DNA of 64,000 nucleotides from Polaromonas sp. Lineage in GTDB: Bacteria > Pseudomonadota > Gammaproteobacteria > Burkholderiales > Burkholderiaceae_C. Under the pieces are notes generated by a model. That model had not been told where the DNA came from. It ran no database searches and saw only the letters and a list, made by a program, of their open reading frames with translations. Within the stretch, counting starts at the first letter, position 1. Each line of letters begins with the position of its first letter. The position numbers and the translations under genes are program-made. Location of the stretch: the NCBI GenBank assembly GCA_013297865.1, contig JAAFIP010000007.1, positions 124,001-188,000 on the forward strand, written 5' to 3'. This document shows positions 1 to 8,954 of this stretch, one piece after another.

Positions 1-379
1 CATCTGCGAGCGCCTGCGCGTGCCGCTGGAGTGCAAGGAGCTGGCCGTGGTGGTAGCCAAGGAGCATGGCAACATCCACCGCAGCGCTACGCTGGACGCC
101 AGCGCCGTCATGCGCCTGCTGGAACGCTGCGACGCGCTGCGCAAACCGGCGCGTTTTGAAGAGGCACTGCTGGCCTGTGAGTGCGATGCGCGTGGCCGCT
201 TGGGCTTGCAAGAGCAGCCTTATCCGCAGCGCGAGCGCCTCTCTAGAGCACTGAAAGCCGCCTTGGCCGTGCCTACCGAGCCGATTGCTGCCAGCGCCAT
301 CGCAGCGGGTGCAGTGGGGCCGAAGATTGGCGAGATGATTGCCCGGGAGCGTGTGAAGGCGATCGCGGCGGTGCTGTAG
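1..379 (+). CDS. cca: C-terminal part of multifunctional CCA tRNA nucleotidyltransferase (5' end outside window)
   Basis: LRVPLECKELAVVVAKEHGNIHR...RKPARFEEALLACECDARGRLGLQEQPYPQ matches the Cca C-terminal/HD-side region; open at the window edge. Confidence 0.8.
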   Translation, partial: ICERLRVPLECKELAVVVAKEHGNIHRSATLDASAVMRLLERCDALRKPARFEEALLACECDARGRLGLQEQPYPQRERLSRALKAALAVPTEPIAASAIAAGAVGPKIGEMIARERVKAIAAVL

Positions 380-445
380 GGCGAGCCGGGCGGCGTTTTA
401 ACTAAGTGCGATGGGTGCGGATAGTCCAGGGTCGCTTGCTATGCG

Positions 446-486
446 CTAGAAGTCTTGGCTGTAGAAAGTAGCGTCAAGACTTCTAG
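446..486. terminator. Perfect 12-bp inverted repeat between convergent genes, possible bidirectional terminator
   Basis: CTAGAAGTCTTG (446-457) and CAAGACTTCTAG (475-486), 17-nt loop, between cca(+) end and kinase(-) end; no clear U-tract. Confidence 0.5.
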
Positions 487-516
487 GGCCTGAGCGCTGC
501 ATGCAGTTGCTGTGCG

Positions 517-1488
517 TCAGCTACCCTGCACGCCCTGCGCAGCCAGCGTCTCATCCCAGGTAGCCGGGTCGCAACCTACACGCTGCACATTGATGCTGGC
601 CGCTGTGACTGCGTGCGCCAAGGCGGCTTGCAAAACTTGCTGTGGCAGTCCCGTCTGCAATGCTTTCACAGAGAGCTGTTGCTGCTTGTCCAAATAAGCC
701 AGCAGCGCAGCCAAAAAGCTGTCGCCCGCGCCCACCGTGTCTGCTACCTGAATGTTCTTGGGACTGGCTTGAAATACCTGTGCGTCACGCGTGAGCAGCC
801 AGGCACCTGCGGCGCCCAGGGTCAAAGCAACCAGTTGGGTAGTGGAGGCCTGAAGCAGTCTGCGCGCAGCGGCCAGCGGGTCAGCCTCTTCCCAACCCAA
901 ATCCTTGAGGTCATCGTCGCTGACTTTCACCATATGGGCCATCGCGCAGGCCTCCAGTACGCAGGCGCGGTACGGGGCCAGATCGGGGCAGACCACGGTG
1001 CGCAGATTGGCGTCTAGCGTGATACACACGCCGCGCGCCTGCGCCGCCTGCAGCAGCGCGCGGGTTTTGGGCCAGTCATCGGGCACCAGCATCAGGCAGC
1101 CGGTGTGCAGCACGGTGGTGGCCAGGGGCAGGGCGGCAATCGCCTCGGCCGTGCTGATGTCGCGGTCTGCCACGGCCTCGCGGTGGAAGGCATAGCTGGC
1201 TTTGCCCTGGGCATCCAGCTGCACCACGGCCATCGACGTGGGCAGGCCGCTGGGCTGCTCGCTGGCCAGCAGCACACCCTCGGCGCTGAGGATCTGGCGG
1301 TACTGCGCACCGAAACTATCGTGTGACAAAGGGTTAAGGTAACTGGTGGGCAAACCCTGGCGTGCAGCCGCCACACAGAAATTAAAAACCGATCCGCCCA
1401 GACAGGCTTGCGAATCTGTGCGCATGCTTTTCTGAGAGTAAGGACTCACAATGAGGTCGATCAAGGCCTCGCCATAACAGGTCAACAT
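517..1488 (-). CDS. PfkB-family carbohydrate kinase (fructokinase-like)
   Basis: MLTCYGEALIDLIV...GGSVFNFCVAAARQGL...VGAGDSFLAALLAY, PfkB signatures; start trimmed to 1488. Confidence 0.85.
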   Translation of the reverse strand: MLTCYGEALIDLIVSPYSQKSMRTDSQACLGGSVFNFCVAAARQGLPTSYLNPLSHDSFGAQYRQILSAEGVLLASEQPSGLPTSMAVVQLDAQGKASYAFHREAVADRDISTAEAIAALPLATTVLHTGCLMLVPDDWPKTRALLQAAQARGVCITLDANLRTVVCPDLAPYRACVLEACAMAHMVKVSDDDLKDLGWEEADPLAAARRLLQASTTQLVALTLGAAGAWLLTRDAQVFQASPKNIQVADTVGAGDSFLAALLAYLDKQQQLSVKALQTGLPQQVLQAALAHAVTAASINVQRVGCDPATWDETLAAQGVQGS

Positions 1489-1537
1489 GGGGGTATTACA
1501 CCGCAAATCACGCAGTCGAAACCTAGGGTTTTCGATA

Positions 1538-1558
1538 AATAAAACAAATTGATTTATT
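1538..1558. promoter_or_regulatory. Candidate ROK-type operator in the divergent kinase/frcB promoter
   Basis: AT-rich inverted repeat AATAAA-N9-TTTATT between divergent genes of a cluster that encodes a ROK repressor. Confidence 0.35.
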
Positions 1559-1640
1559 AAGTTGAAGCGTGAATAATGCACGCAGCCCGTCAATGGGCTG
1601 ATAAATCCATCCCATGTTTTCCCCATCCTAGGAGACCCGT

Positions 1641-2633
1641 ATGTCCTTCAAACTCAAAGCCACCTTGGTACTTGCTGGCCTCGCATTTGCCAGCGGCGCA
1701 GCCTTGGCGCAAAAGCAGCCGATCATCGGCCTGATCACCAAAACCGAGACCAACCCCTTCTTCGTGAAAATGAAGGAAGGCGCGCAGGCTGAAGCCAAAA
1801 AGATGGGCGCCAAGCTCATGACCGCATCGGGCAAAAAAGACGGCGACACCGCCGCGCAGATCGCTGCCATCGAGACCATGACCGCCGCTGGCGCTAAAAC
1901 CATTTTGATCACCTCCAGCGGCGATGCCATCATCCCCGCCGTGAAGAAGGCCCAGGAAAAAGGCGTGCAGGTCATCGCCCTGGACAGCCCGTTTGAAGGC
2001 GCAGACGCATTGTTTGCCACCGACAACTACAAAGCCGGCATCCTGATTGGCGAATATGCCAAGGCCGCTTTGGGTGCCAAGCCCGCCAAGATCGCCATGC
2101 TCGATTTGTTCCCCGGCCACCCCGTGGGCGCGCAGCGCCACAACGGCTTCATGAAAGGCTTTGGCCTGCAGGCGCTGGATGCCAAGTCCAACGAACTGTC
2201 CAAGACCGCTGAAACCGTCTGCGCCGGCGACACCGATGGCAACCAGGCCAAGGGCCAGACCGCGATGGAAAACTGCCTGCAGAAGAACCCCGACATCAAC
2301 GTGGTCTACACCATCAACGAGCCAGCGGCTGCCGGTGCCTACAACGCGCTGAAGAAGGCCGGCAAAGACAAGGACGTGATCATCGTCTCGGTCGACGGCG
2401 GCTGCGCTGGCGTGAAAGACGTGTCCAAAGGCGTGATTGCTGCAACCTCGCAGCAGTACCCCCTGAAGATGGCCGCCATGGGCGTGGCAGCGGGTGTGGA
2501 ATATGCCAAAGGCGGCAAAAAAGCCTCGGGCTATGTGGACACTGGCGTGACCTTGATTGCCAACAAGATGATCAAGGGCGTGGATGCCAAAGACGTGAAG
2601 GTTGGCACGCAACTGTGCTGGGGCAAGGCGTAA
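1641..2633 (+). CDS. Sugar (fructose-type) ABC transporter substrate-binding protein
   Basis: Signal peptide; periplasmic-binding type I family, FrcB-like (QPIIGLITKTETNPFFVKMKEGAQAEAKK). Confidence 0.88.
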   Translation: MSFKLKATLVLAGLAFASGAALAQKQPIIGLITKTETNPFFVKMKEGAQAEAKKMGAKLMTASGKKDGDTAAQIAAIETMTAAGAKTILITSSGDAIIPAVKKAQEKGVQVIALDSPFEGADALFATDNYKAGILIGEYAKAALGAKPAKIAMLDLFPGHPVGAQRHNGFMKGFGLQALDAKSNELSKTAETVCAGDTDGNQAKGQTAMENCLQKNPDINVVYTINEPAAAGAYNALKKAGKDKDVIIVSVDGGCAGVKDVSKGVIAATSQQYPLKMAAMGVAAGVEYAKGGKKASGYVDTGVTLIANKMIKGVDAKDVKVGTQLCWGKA

Positions 2634-2678
2634 GCCAGCCTGAAGACCAAAAGGACACATTGAGCAGAGCGTAGATCC

Positions 2679-3650
2679 ATGAGCACCACCAAAAACACCA
2701 GCGCCTGGGCCACTATCCCCTGGGCGGCGCTGGGGCCCTGGATCGCGCTGCTGCTCGCCAGTTCCTTTTTTGCCACCCAAAGCGACCGTTTTCTCACGGG
2801 GGAAAACCTCTCTTTGGTGCTGCAGCAAGTGATGGTGGTGGGGGTGCTGGCGATAGGCCAGACCCTCATCATCCTGACGGCGGGCATCGACCTGTCCTGC
2901 GGCATGGTGATGGCGCTGGGCGGCATTGTCATGACCAAGTTTGCCACCGAGCTGGGCCTGCCACCCGCGCTGGCCATGCTGTGTGGCATTGGCATCACCT
3001 GCCTGTTTGGCCTGGTCAACGGCCTGCTGGTCACCAAGGTCAAGCTGCCTTCTTTTATCGTCACCCTGGGCACCATGAACATTGCCTTTGCCGTGACCCA
3101 AATTTATTCTGAGTCGCAGACCATCAATGATCTGCCGCCCATGTTGACGGCCTTGGGGCAAACCTTTTCGGTGGGCAGCACCGAGGTGGCTTGGGGCACT
3201 TGCCTGATGATCGTGCTGTATGCCCTGGTGTGGCGCGCCCTGGCCGACACCGCGCCGGGCCGCCATGTCTACGCTGTGGGCAACAACGCCGAAGCCGCCC
3301 GCCTGACAGGTATCTCGGTGGACAAAGTGCTGATCGCCGTCTACACCCTCGCTGGCCTGTTCTACGGCCTGGCCGCCATGCTGTCGGTTGCGCGCACGGG
3401 CGTGGGCGACCCACAGGCCGGGCAAACCGAAAACCTCGACGCCATCACCGCCGTGGTGCTGGGCGGCACCTCGTTGTTTGGCGGGCGCGGCATTTTGCTG
3501 GGCTCGCTGGTGGGGGCGGTGATTGTGGGCGTGTTCCGCAATGGCTTGACCTTGATGGGCGTGCCCTCGGTCTACCAAACCCTGATCACCGGCATCTTGG
3601 TGATTCTGGCCGTGGCCGCCGACCAGATCTCGCGCAAAGGAGCACGCTGA
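2679..3650 (+). CDS. Sugar ABC transporter permease (FrcC/RbsC-like)
   Basis: Multi-TM, GIDLSCGMVMALGG and GGTSLFGGRG motifs. Confidence 0.88.
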   Translation: MSTTKNTSAWATIPWAALGPWIALLLASSFFATQSDRFLTGENLSLVLQQVMVVGVLAIGQTLIILTAGIDLSCGMVMALGGIVMTKFATELGLPPALAMLCGIGITCLFGLVNGLLVTKVKLPSFIVTLGTMNIAFAVTQIYSESQTINDLPPMLTALGQTFSVGSTEVAWGTCLMIVLYALVWRALADTAPGRHVYAVGNNAEAARLTGISVDKVLIAVYTLAGLFYGLAAMLSVARTGVGDPQAGQTENLDAITAVVLGGTSLFGGRGILLGSLVGAVIVGVFRNGLTLMGVPSVYQTLITGILVILAVAADQISRKGAR

Positions 3651-4438
3651 TGGCAACTGCTCCGGTCATTTTCAAAGCCAGCGGCATCGTCAAGCGCTAC
3701 GGCCATGTGGTGGCGCTCGATGGCGTGGATTTTGAGCTGCGCGCGGGCGAGATTCTGGCGGTGATTGGCGACAACGGCGCAGGCAAGTCCTCGCTGATCA
3801 AGGTGCTGTCGGGCGCGGTGGTGCCCGACGAAGGCAGCATGGAGCTGGACGGCAAGCCGGTGCACTTTCGCTCGCCGATTGATGCGCGCAAGCATGGCAT
3901 CGAGACGGTGTACCAGGACTTGGCCGTGGCACCGGCCATGACGATTGCTGAAAATCTGTTTTTGGGGCGTGAGATATTGAAGCCTGGCATTCTGGGCAAA
4001 CTGCTGCGCCTGATCGACAAAAAGCAAATGCTGCAGGATGCCACCACCCATATGGCGGACCTCAAGATCGGCCTGCGCTCCATGGGCCAGGCGGTCGAAA
4101 CGCTTTCGGGCGGCCAGCGCCAGGGCGTGGCAGTAGCCCGCAGCGCCGCGTTTGCCAAACACGTCGTCATCATGGACGAGCCGACCGCCGCGCTGGGCGT
4201 AAAAGAAGGCAATATGGTGCTGGAGCTGATTCGCCGGGTGCGCGACAAAGGCCTGCCCGTGATTTTGATCAGCCACAATATGCCGCATGTGTTTGAGATT
4301 GCCGACCGCATCCATGTGCAGCGCCTGGGCAAACGCGCCGCGGTGCTCAACCCCAAGGCCATCAGCATGAGCGACACCGTCGCCGTGATGACCGGTGCCA
4401 TGCCTGTAGAGAAGATTCCGGAGGAAGCCCGTGCTTAA
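3650..4438 (+). CDS. Sugar ABC transporter ATP-binding protein (FrcA-like)
   Basis: Walker A GDNGAGKS, LSGGQRQ signature, Walker B VVIMDEPT; ATGA overlap with permease. Confidence 0.88.
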   Translation: MATAPVIFKASGIVKRYGHVVALDGVDFELRAGEILAVIGDNGAGKSSLIKVLSGAVVPDEGSMELDGKPVHFRSPIDARKHGIETVYQDLAVAPAMTIAENLFLGREILKPGILGKLLRLIDKKQMLQDATTHMADLKIGLRSMGQAVETLSGGQRQGVAVARSAAFAKHVVIMDEPTAALGVKEGNMVLELIRRVRDKGLPVILISHNMPHVFEIADRIHVQRLGKRAAVLNPKAISMSDTVAVMTGAMPVEKIPEEARA

Positions 4439-4895
4439 AAATATTGATCCTGTTCTCAGCCCCGAGCTGCTCAAGTGTCTGGCCGAAATGGGCCACGAAG
4501 ACGCCATCGTGCTGGCAGACGCCAACTTCACCGCCATGCGCTACCGCGCCAGCACCACCGCGCAAACCATTGTGCGCCTGCCCGGTGTGGGCCTGGTGCG
4601 CGCCGCGCAGGCCGTGCTGTCGGTGCTGCCCCTGGGCATACCCGAGGAAAAACCGGTGGCCTTTATGCATGCCACGGGCACACCGACGGGCTATGCATCT
4701 GCAGTGCAGCGCGAGGTGATTGGGTTGCTCAAGTCAGATGCCAGCACCGCACACCTGCATGCAGAAGCGGTGGAGCGCTTTGCGTTTTACGAGCTGGCCA
4801 GCCAGGCCTATGTGATCGTGCAAACGGGCGAGTTGCAGCCCTATGGCAACTTCATCTTCAAAAAAGGCGTGATCACGCAGGCACTGTCAGCGTGA
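4431..4895 (+). CDS. RbsD/FucU family sugar mutarotase-like protein
   Basis: LKNIDPVLSPELLKCLAEMGHEDAIVLADANF, RbsD/FucU N-terminal signature. Confidence 0.85.
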   Translation: MLKNIDPVLSPELLKCLAEMGHEDAIVLADANFTAMRYRASTTAQTIVRLPGVGLVRAAQAVLSVLPLGIPEEKPVAFMHATGTPTGYASAVQREVIGLLKSDASTAHLHAEAVERFAFYELASQAYVIVQTGELQPYGNFIFKKGVITQALSA

Positions 4896-4902
4896 GTGTG
4901 CC

Positions 4903-6162
4903 GTGCTGACCATGCTGTCTGAGCCTGCCGTGTTGCCACTGCCTGTTGATTCCAGCGCCGAGCTGGAGCAAGTGCATTTCAAGCCGCGTGGCTCCAACCA
5001 AATTGGCATGCGCCAGTACAACGAGCGCGTGGTGCTGCAGGCCATTCGCCTGCACGGCAGCGTGCCCAAGGCGGAGCTGGCGCGTCTGACGCATCTGAGC
5101 TCGCAGACGGTGTCTCTCATCATCGACCGGTTGGAGACCGATGGCTTGGTCATCCGCCAGGAGCCTGTGCGCGGCAAGGTCGGGCAGCCCAGTGTGCCGA
5201 TGGCGCTGAACCCTGATGGCGCATTTGCTATCGGCATCAAAGTCGGGCGGCGCAGTTGCGATACGGTGCTGCTCGACTTTACCGGCCAGGTGCGCGCGCG
5301 CGCTTCGCTGTCTTACGACTTTCCTGACCCCGAGCTGCTGTTTGCCCATCTGCAGGCCCAGCTGAGCGCCATGCCGAGCCATCTGGGCGCACCGCTGGCC
5401 GAGCGCATTATGGGCGTGGGCATCGCAGCTCCCCTGTCACTGGGGGGCTGGCACAGCCTGCTGGAGGTCAGCGCCGAGCGCACCCATGCCTGGGACACGA
5501 TTGACATTGCAGCGCGTGTGCAGACCATGACCGTGCTACCGGTGCAGCAGGTCAAGGACACCGCCGCCGCCTGTGTGGCCGAGCTGGTGGCGGGGCGTGG
5601 GCGCAGCGTGCGCAGCTTTGTCTACCTGTTCATCGACACCTTCATCGGTGGTGGCGTGGTGATCGACAGCCAGTGGCGCTCGGGTCTGCGCGGCAATGCG
5701 GGCGCGATCGGCTCCATGCCGCTGCACGCTGCGCAGGACAGCGCGCCACCGCAGGTGCTCAGTGTGGCCTCGCTGTACCGGCTGGAGCAGCGCTTTGTCG
5801 CAGCTGGGCTGGATGCCAGCGCCTGCTACGACGACCGTGCACTTGCCGGGGACTATGTGGCGCACAGCCTGGCGTGGCTGCGCGAAGCCAGCGCGGCCAT
5901 TGCCCTGGTGGTTCAAAACGCCGCCTGCGTGCTGGATATGGACGCCGTGATCATTGACGGCTCTTTGGGGCGCGCGCTGTTGACCCTGCTGCGCCAGGAG
6001 CTGACCAGCGCACTGGCACGCTACAGCTGGGAGGGCGTGACAGAGCCCGAGGTGCTGCTGGGCACCATCGGTGCTGACGCGCGGGCTATGGGGGGGGCGC
6101 TGTTGCCGCTGTACAGCAGCTTTGCACCGGACCGGGAACTGTTTTTAAAGCTTGACCGCTGA
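4903..6162 (+). CDS. ROK family transcriptional regulator
   Basis: N-terminal HTH (MRQYNERVVLQAIRLHGSVPKAELARLTHLSSQTVS) plus ROK domain. Confidence 0.82.
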   Translation: MLTMLSEPAVLPLPVDSSAELEQVHFKPRGSNQIGMRQYNERVVLQAIRLHGSVPKAELARLTHLSSQTVSLIIDRLETDGLVIRQEPVRGKVGQPSVPMALNPDGAFAIGIKVGRRSCDTVLLDFTGQVRARASLSYDFPDPELLFAHLQAQLSAMPSHLGAPLAERIMGVGIAAPLSLGGWHSLLEVSAERTHAWDTIDIAARVQTMTVLPVQQVKDTAAACVAELVAGRGRSVRSFVYLFIDTFIGGGVVIDSQWRSGLRGNAGAIGSMPLHAAQDSAPPQVLSVASLYRLEQRFVAAGLDASACYDDRALAGDYVAHSLAWLREASAAIALVVQNAACVLDMDAVIIDGSLGRALLTLLRQELTSALARYSWEGVTEPEVLLGTIGADARAMGGALLPLYSSFAPDRELFLKLDR

Positions 6163-6187
6163 CCGTCTGCTGCGGCACCTGGCGTGC

Positions 6188-6640
6188 TTAGTGGATTAGC
6201 AGTGCATGGGCAGGCAGCAAGATCGTGACGGTATCGCCATAACCCAAGCCCTCCATGCGTGGTGCAATGATCTCCATCACACTGCCTGACTGGTGGTGGG
6301 CAGCTTTGGTTTCCGGGTGCGGATGATAGAGCCAGGCGGCCACCAGCCGGTCCTGCCAGCGCAGCTGCAGGCGCAGGAACGAAAAGGTCTCGGGCGGATG
6401 CAGGGCGGTCCATGCCAGATGTTCAAAACAATAATCAGCCCGCAGCAGCGACCAGCTATGCGGCGCAATACTCAGATTGAGCGTGCCACTCCAGCAGTCG
6501 GTCAGGTCCAGCCCCAGCGCTTTGAAGAAGGGCATTTGCATGGCAATGGAGCCTTGCGGGTAGGGGCTGTCAGCAGCGCGGCCCGAGGCCACACCATGGC
6601 CCTGCACGACCTTGGCCAGGAGCTGCAGCGGCGCGTCCAC
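6188..6640 (-). CDS. Uncharacterised protein with RibK/DUF120-like motifs
   Basis: KVVQGHGVASG...SGTLNLSI...VMEIIAPRMEGLGYGDTVTILL resembles the CTP-dependent riboflavin kinase fold. Confidence 0.55.
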   Translation of the reverse strand: MDAPLQLLAKVVQGHGVASGRAADSPYPQGSIAMQMPFFKALGLDLTDCWSGTLNLSIAPHSWSLLRADYCFEHLAWTALHPPETFSFLRLQLRWQDRLVAAWLYHPHPETKAAHHQSGSVMEIIAPRMEGLGYGDTVTILLPAHALLIH

Positions 6641-6649
6641 GCGAGCAGC

Positions 6650-7600
6650 CTAGGCTTCGATCAGCGCCAGTGCGGCCAGATCGCCGACCTGCAGGCCCAG
6701 ACCTGCAGGCACGATATCGCAGCCCTCGGTGAGGGCGCTGAGCTTGCCCGTGATCTGCGCGCGCAGTTTGGGCAGCAAAAAATCCTGGTGATGCCAAAAG
6801 ACGCTGCCACCCAGGCTGATACGTTGCAGATCCAGCGTGACAATCAGGTTGTACAGGGCGCGGCCCATCACGGTGCACAGCTCATCGACCTGGGCCACCG
6901 CCAGCGCCTGGCCTGTGCGTGCGGCGTCCAGCAGCGCTGCTGCGTCGCGTCCCAGGCGGCGGGGAATGGCATTGCCAGCCACTACGGCCTCCAGGTCGCC
7001 ATAGTTGCCGCAGCCGCACAGGGCGTCGGGGTGGTCGCTGACAAACATATGGCCCGCATGGCCTGCGTTGCCGTTTTTGCCGTGCAGTACACGGCCGTCC
7101 ACACACAAGCCCACGCCAATGCCGGTGCTCCAGGTCACATAGGCAGTATTGGCCAGGCCTTTCAATGCGCCCCAGCGCCGTTCGGCTTCCAGTGCGCCCA
7201 CTGCGTCGTTTTCTACCCGCACCTGGGCATAGCGCGCGGTCAGCGGTGCCTGCAGGGGCGCGCTCATCCAGTCGTTGGGCAGCCCCCGTGCCTTGCCACC
7301 CAAGCCGCCACAGATATTGGGCGCCGCCAGCTCCACCTGACCTGCGCGCATCACAAAAGGCCCGCAGCTGGACACCCCCACGCTGGCGATCTGCTGCTCT
7401 GTAATGCCCTGCTCTGCGCAGGCCGCACTGACCATGCGGATGATCTGCTGGGCCAGCGCATCGCTGCTTCCTTCTTTGATGGTGGGTTCTGTGCGGCGGA
7501 CATACAGTTGCAAACTGGAGGGGGACTGACTGTCAGCAATGGAGACCGCGACTTTGGTGCCGCCGATGTCTACGCAGGCGTGGAATACAGAGGTGTTCAT
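6650..7600 (-). CDS. ROK family sugar kinase-like protein
   Basis: ACVDIGGTKVAVSIAD, NAGHAGHM and DALCGCGNYGDLEA ROK motifs; start trimmed to MNTSVF. Confidence 0.85.
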   Translation of the reverse strand: MNTSVFHACVDIGGTKVAVSIADSQSPSSLQLYVRRTEPTIKEGSSDALAQQIIRMVSAACAEQGITEQQIASVGVSSCGPFVMRAGQVELAAPNICGGLGGKARGLPNDWMSAPLQAPLTARYAQVRVENDAVGALEAERRWGALKGLANTAYVTWSTGIGVGLCVDGRVLHGKNGNAGHAGHMFVSDHPDALCGCGNYGDLEAVVAGNAIPRRLGRDAAALLDAARTGQALAVAQVDELCTVMGRALYNLIVTLDLQRISLGGSVFWHHQDFLLPKLRAQITGKLSALTEGCDIVPAGLGLQVGDLAALALIEA

Positions 7601-7607
7601 TGCCCGA

Positions 7608-8954
7608 TTATGCCGCGCGCAGGCCGCTGGCTGGATGCTGGCCGTGGGTGTTGAGATGGTTCCAAAACAGGTACGTTGCTGCTGTCCACGAAAAATTACT
7701 GCCACCAAGCCCCTCGCCTGTGAGGGGATGGTAGTACTCGCAAAAACCAGACTTGGCAAATAAAACCTCGGTGGACTGATGCAGGCGCGTACCCAAAGCC
7801 GTATGACCACAGCGCTCCAGCCCCTCGGCAATCAAGGTGGTCAGATGCTGCCAGATGGGGCCTCGCCAGTAACGCGCGGGTTCAAATTGACTGCAGGTAG
7901 AGCGTGTGGAAGGCAGAGCATAGGGAGTTTCCTGCAGCCAGGCGCTCAAGGTGGCATGCTGGATGGCATCATGTTCGGGCAGCACGAGCTTGCCATACCA
8001 GGTCAGAAAACCTGCGTGGGTGGGCAACTCAAGCAGTTGCCCGGTGATGCAGTCACGCGAGACATACTGACCCAGTGCATCCGACCATAGCGCACCGATA
8101 GCCTTCTGCGTCAGGGCGCAACGTGCTCTCAAAAAAGCAGCATCTTCGTGCAGACCCAACTGATCGCATAGACCCGCCAGACTGTGGCTGGCACGGTTGA
8201 GGATGCTGATGATGCAGACATCGTTCACGCGGTAAGGCCCACTGTCAGCGATGCGCTGGGGATCAAAATCCACCTCGCGGTTAAAGTCCAGTAAATAGAC
8301 CGCGCGATCATAAAACGCCTGCGTGGGCCGCATGGAGTTGTCGATGTGGCCAAGATCCTTGCGCGTATAAGCGCGCGTGGCTGGCGGCACCTTGGCCAAA
8401 GGCACATCCCAGGCGGGGGAGTTGTCCATGCCCGATTCCCAGGGGTGGATGCTGAAGACCAGGCCCGTGTTGTGCGGGTCACGGCAGCGATACCACCAGC
8501 GATGGTGGCGCACCAGGCCCTGCACAATAGGTTGGAGATTGCGCTGCGTGATGGCAGCATCAGAGTGCATCTGCAGCATGGCGCGCACCATGGTGGCATG
8601 CAGCGGTGGCTGGCTGATGCTGGTAGTGGCTACGCGGCGCACCGTGCCGTCTGCCAGGCAGCCCCATTGGTCCGGACCGGGAAAATAGCTGTCGGAAGGC
8701 TGGTGAAAGATGATGTGGGGGATCAAGCCATCGTTGGGGCCGCTGATCCATTGGCCCTTGAGCAGATGGTGGAATTCGTCCCATGCACGCTGCGGGTCGA
8801 AAGTCATCCAGCCCAGTGCCGTCACACCTGCGTCCCAGTTCCATTGAAAAGGGTACAGGTTCGCGGTAGGGACAGTGTAGCCCCCGCGGTCATTGGTCTT
8901 GAGGGTCTGCTGCGCCTGCGCAAGCAAGTGATCGGTATTGCGGGAGGTGTTCAT
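7608..8954 (-). CDS. MGH1-like / GH63-like glycoside hydrolase
   Basis: LYPFQWNWDAGVTALGWMTFDPQRAWDEFHHLLKGQ...GLIPHIIFH...YFPGPDQWG. Confidence 0.75.
   Translation of the reverse strand: MNTSRNTDHLLAQAQQTLKTNDRGGYTVPTANLYPFQWNWDAGVTALGWMTFDPQRAWDEFHHLLKGQWISGPNDGLIPHIIFHQPSDSYFPGPDQWGCLADGTVRRVATTSISQPPLHATMVRAMLQMHSDAAITQRNLQPIVQGLVRHHRWWYRCRDPHNTGLVFSIHPWESGMDNSPAWDVPLAKVPPATRAYTRKDLGHIDNSMRPTQAFYDRAVYLLDFNREVDFDPQRIADSGPYRVNDVCIISILNRASHSLAGLCDQLGLHEDAAFLRARCALTQKAIGALWSDALGQYVSRDCITGQLLELPTHAGFLTWYGKLVLPEHDAIQHATLSAWLQETPYALPSTRSTCSQFEPARYWRGPIWQHLTTLIAEGLERCGHTALGTRLHQSTEVLFAKSGFCEYYHPLTGEGLGGSNFSWTAATYLFWNHLNTHGQHPASGLRAA

Noticed and set aside
1590-3656. 688-aa minus-strand ORF
   Set aside because: Lies fully antisense to frcB/frcC-like genes; His/Gln/Gly-rich composition is typical of reverse-frame translation in GC-rich DNA.
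6293-7654. 453-aa plus-strand ORF
   Set aside because: Antisense to the RibK-like protein and the ROK kinase, which have clear family motifs; no recognisable domain.
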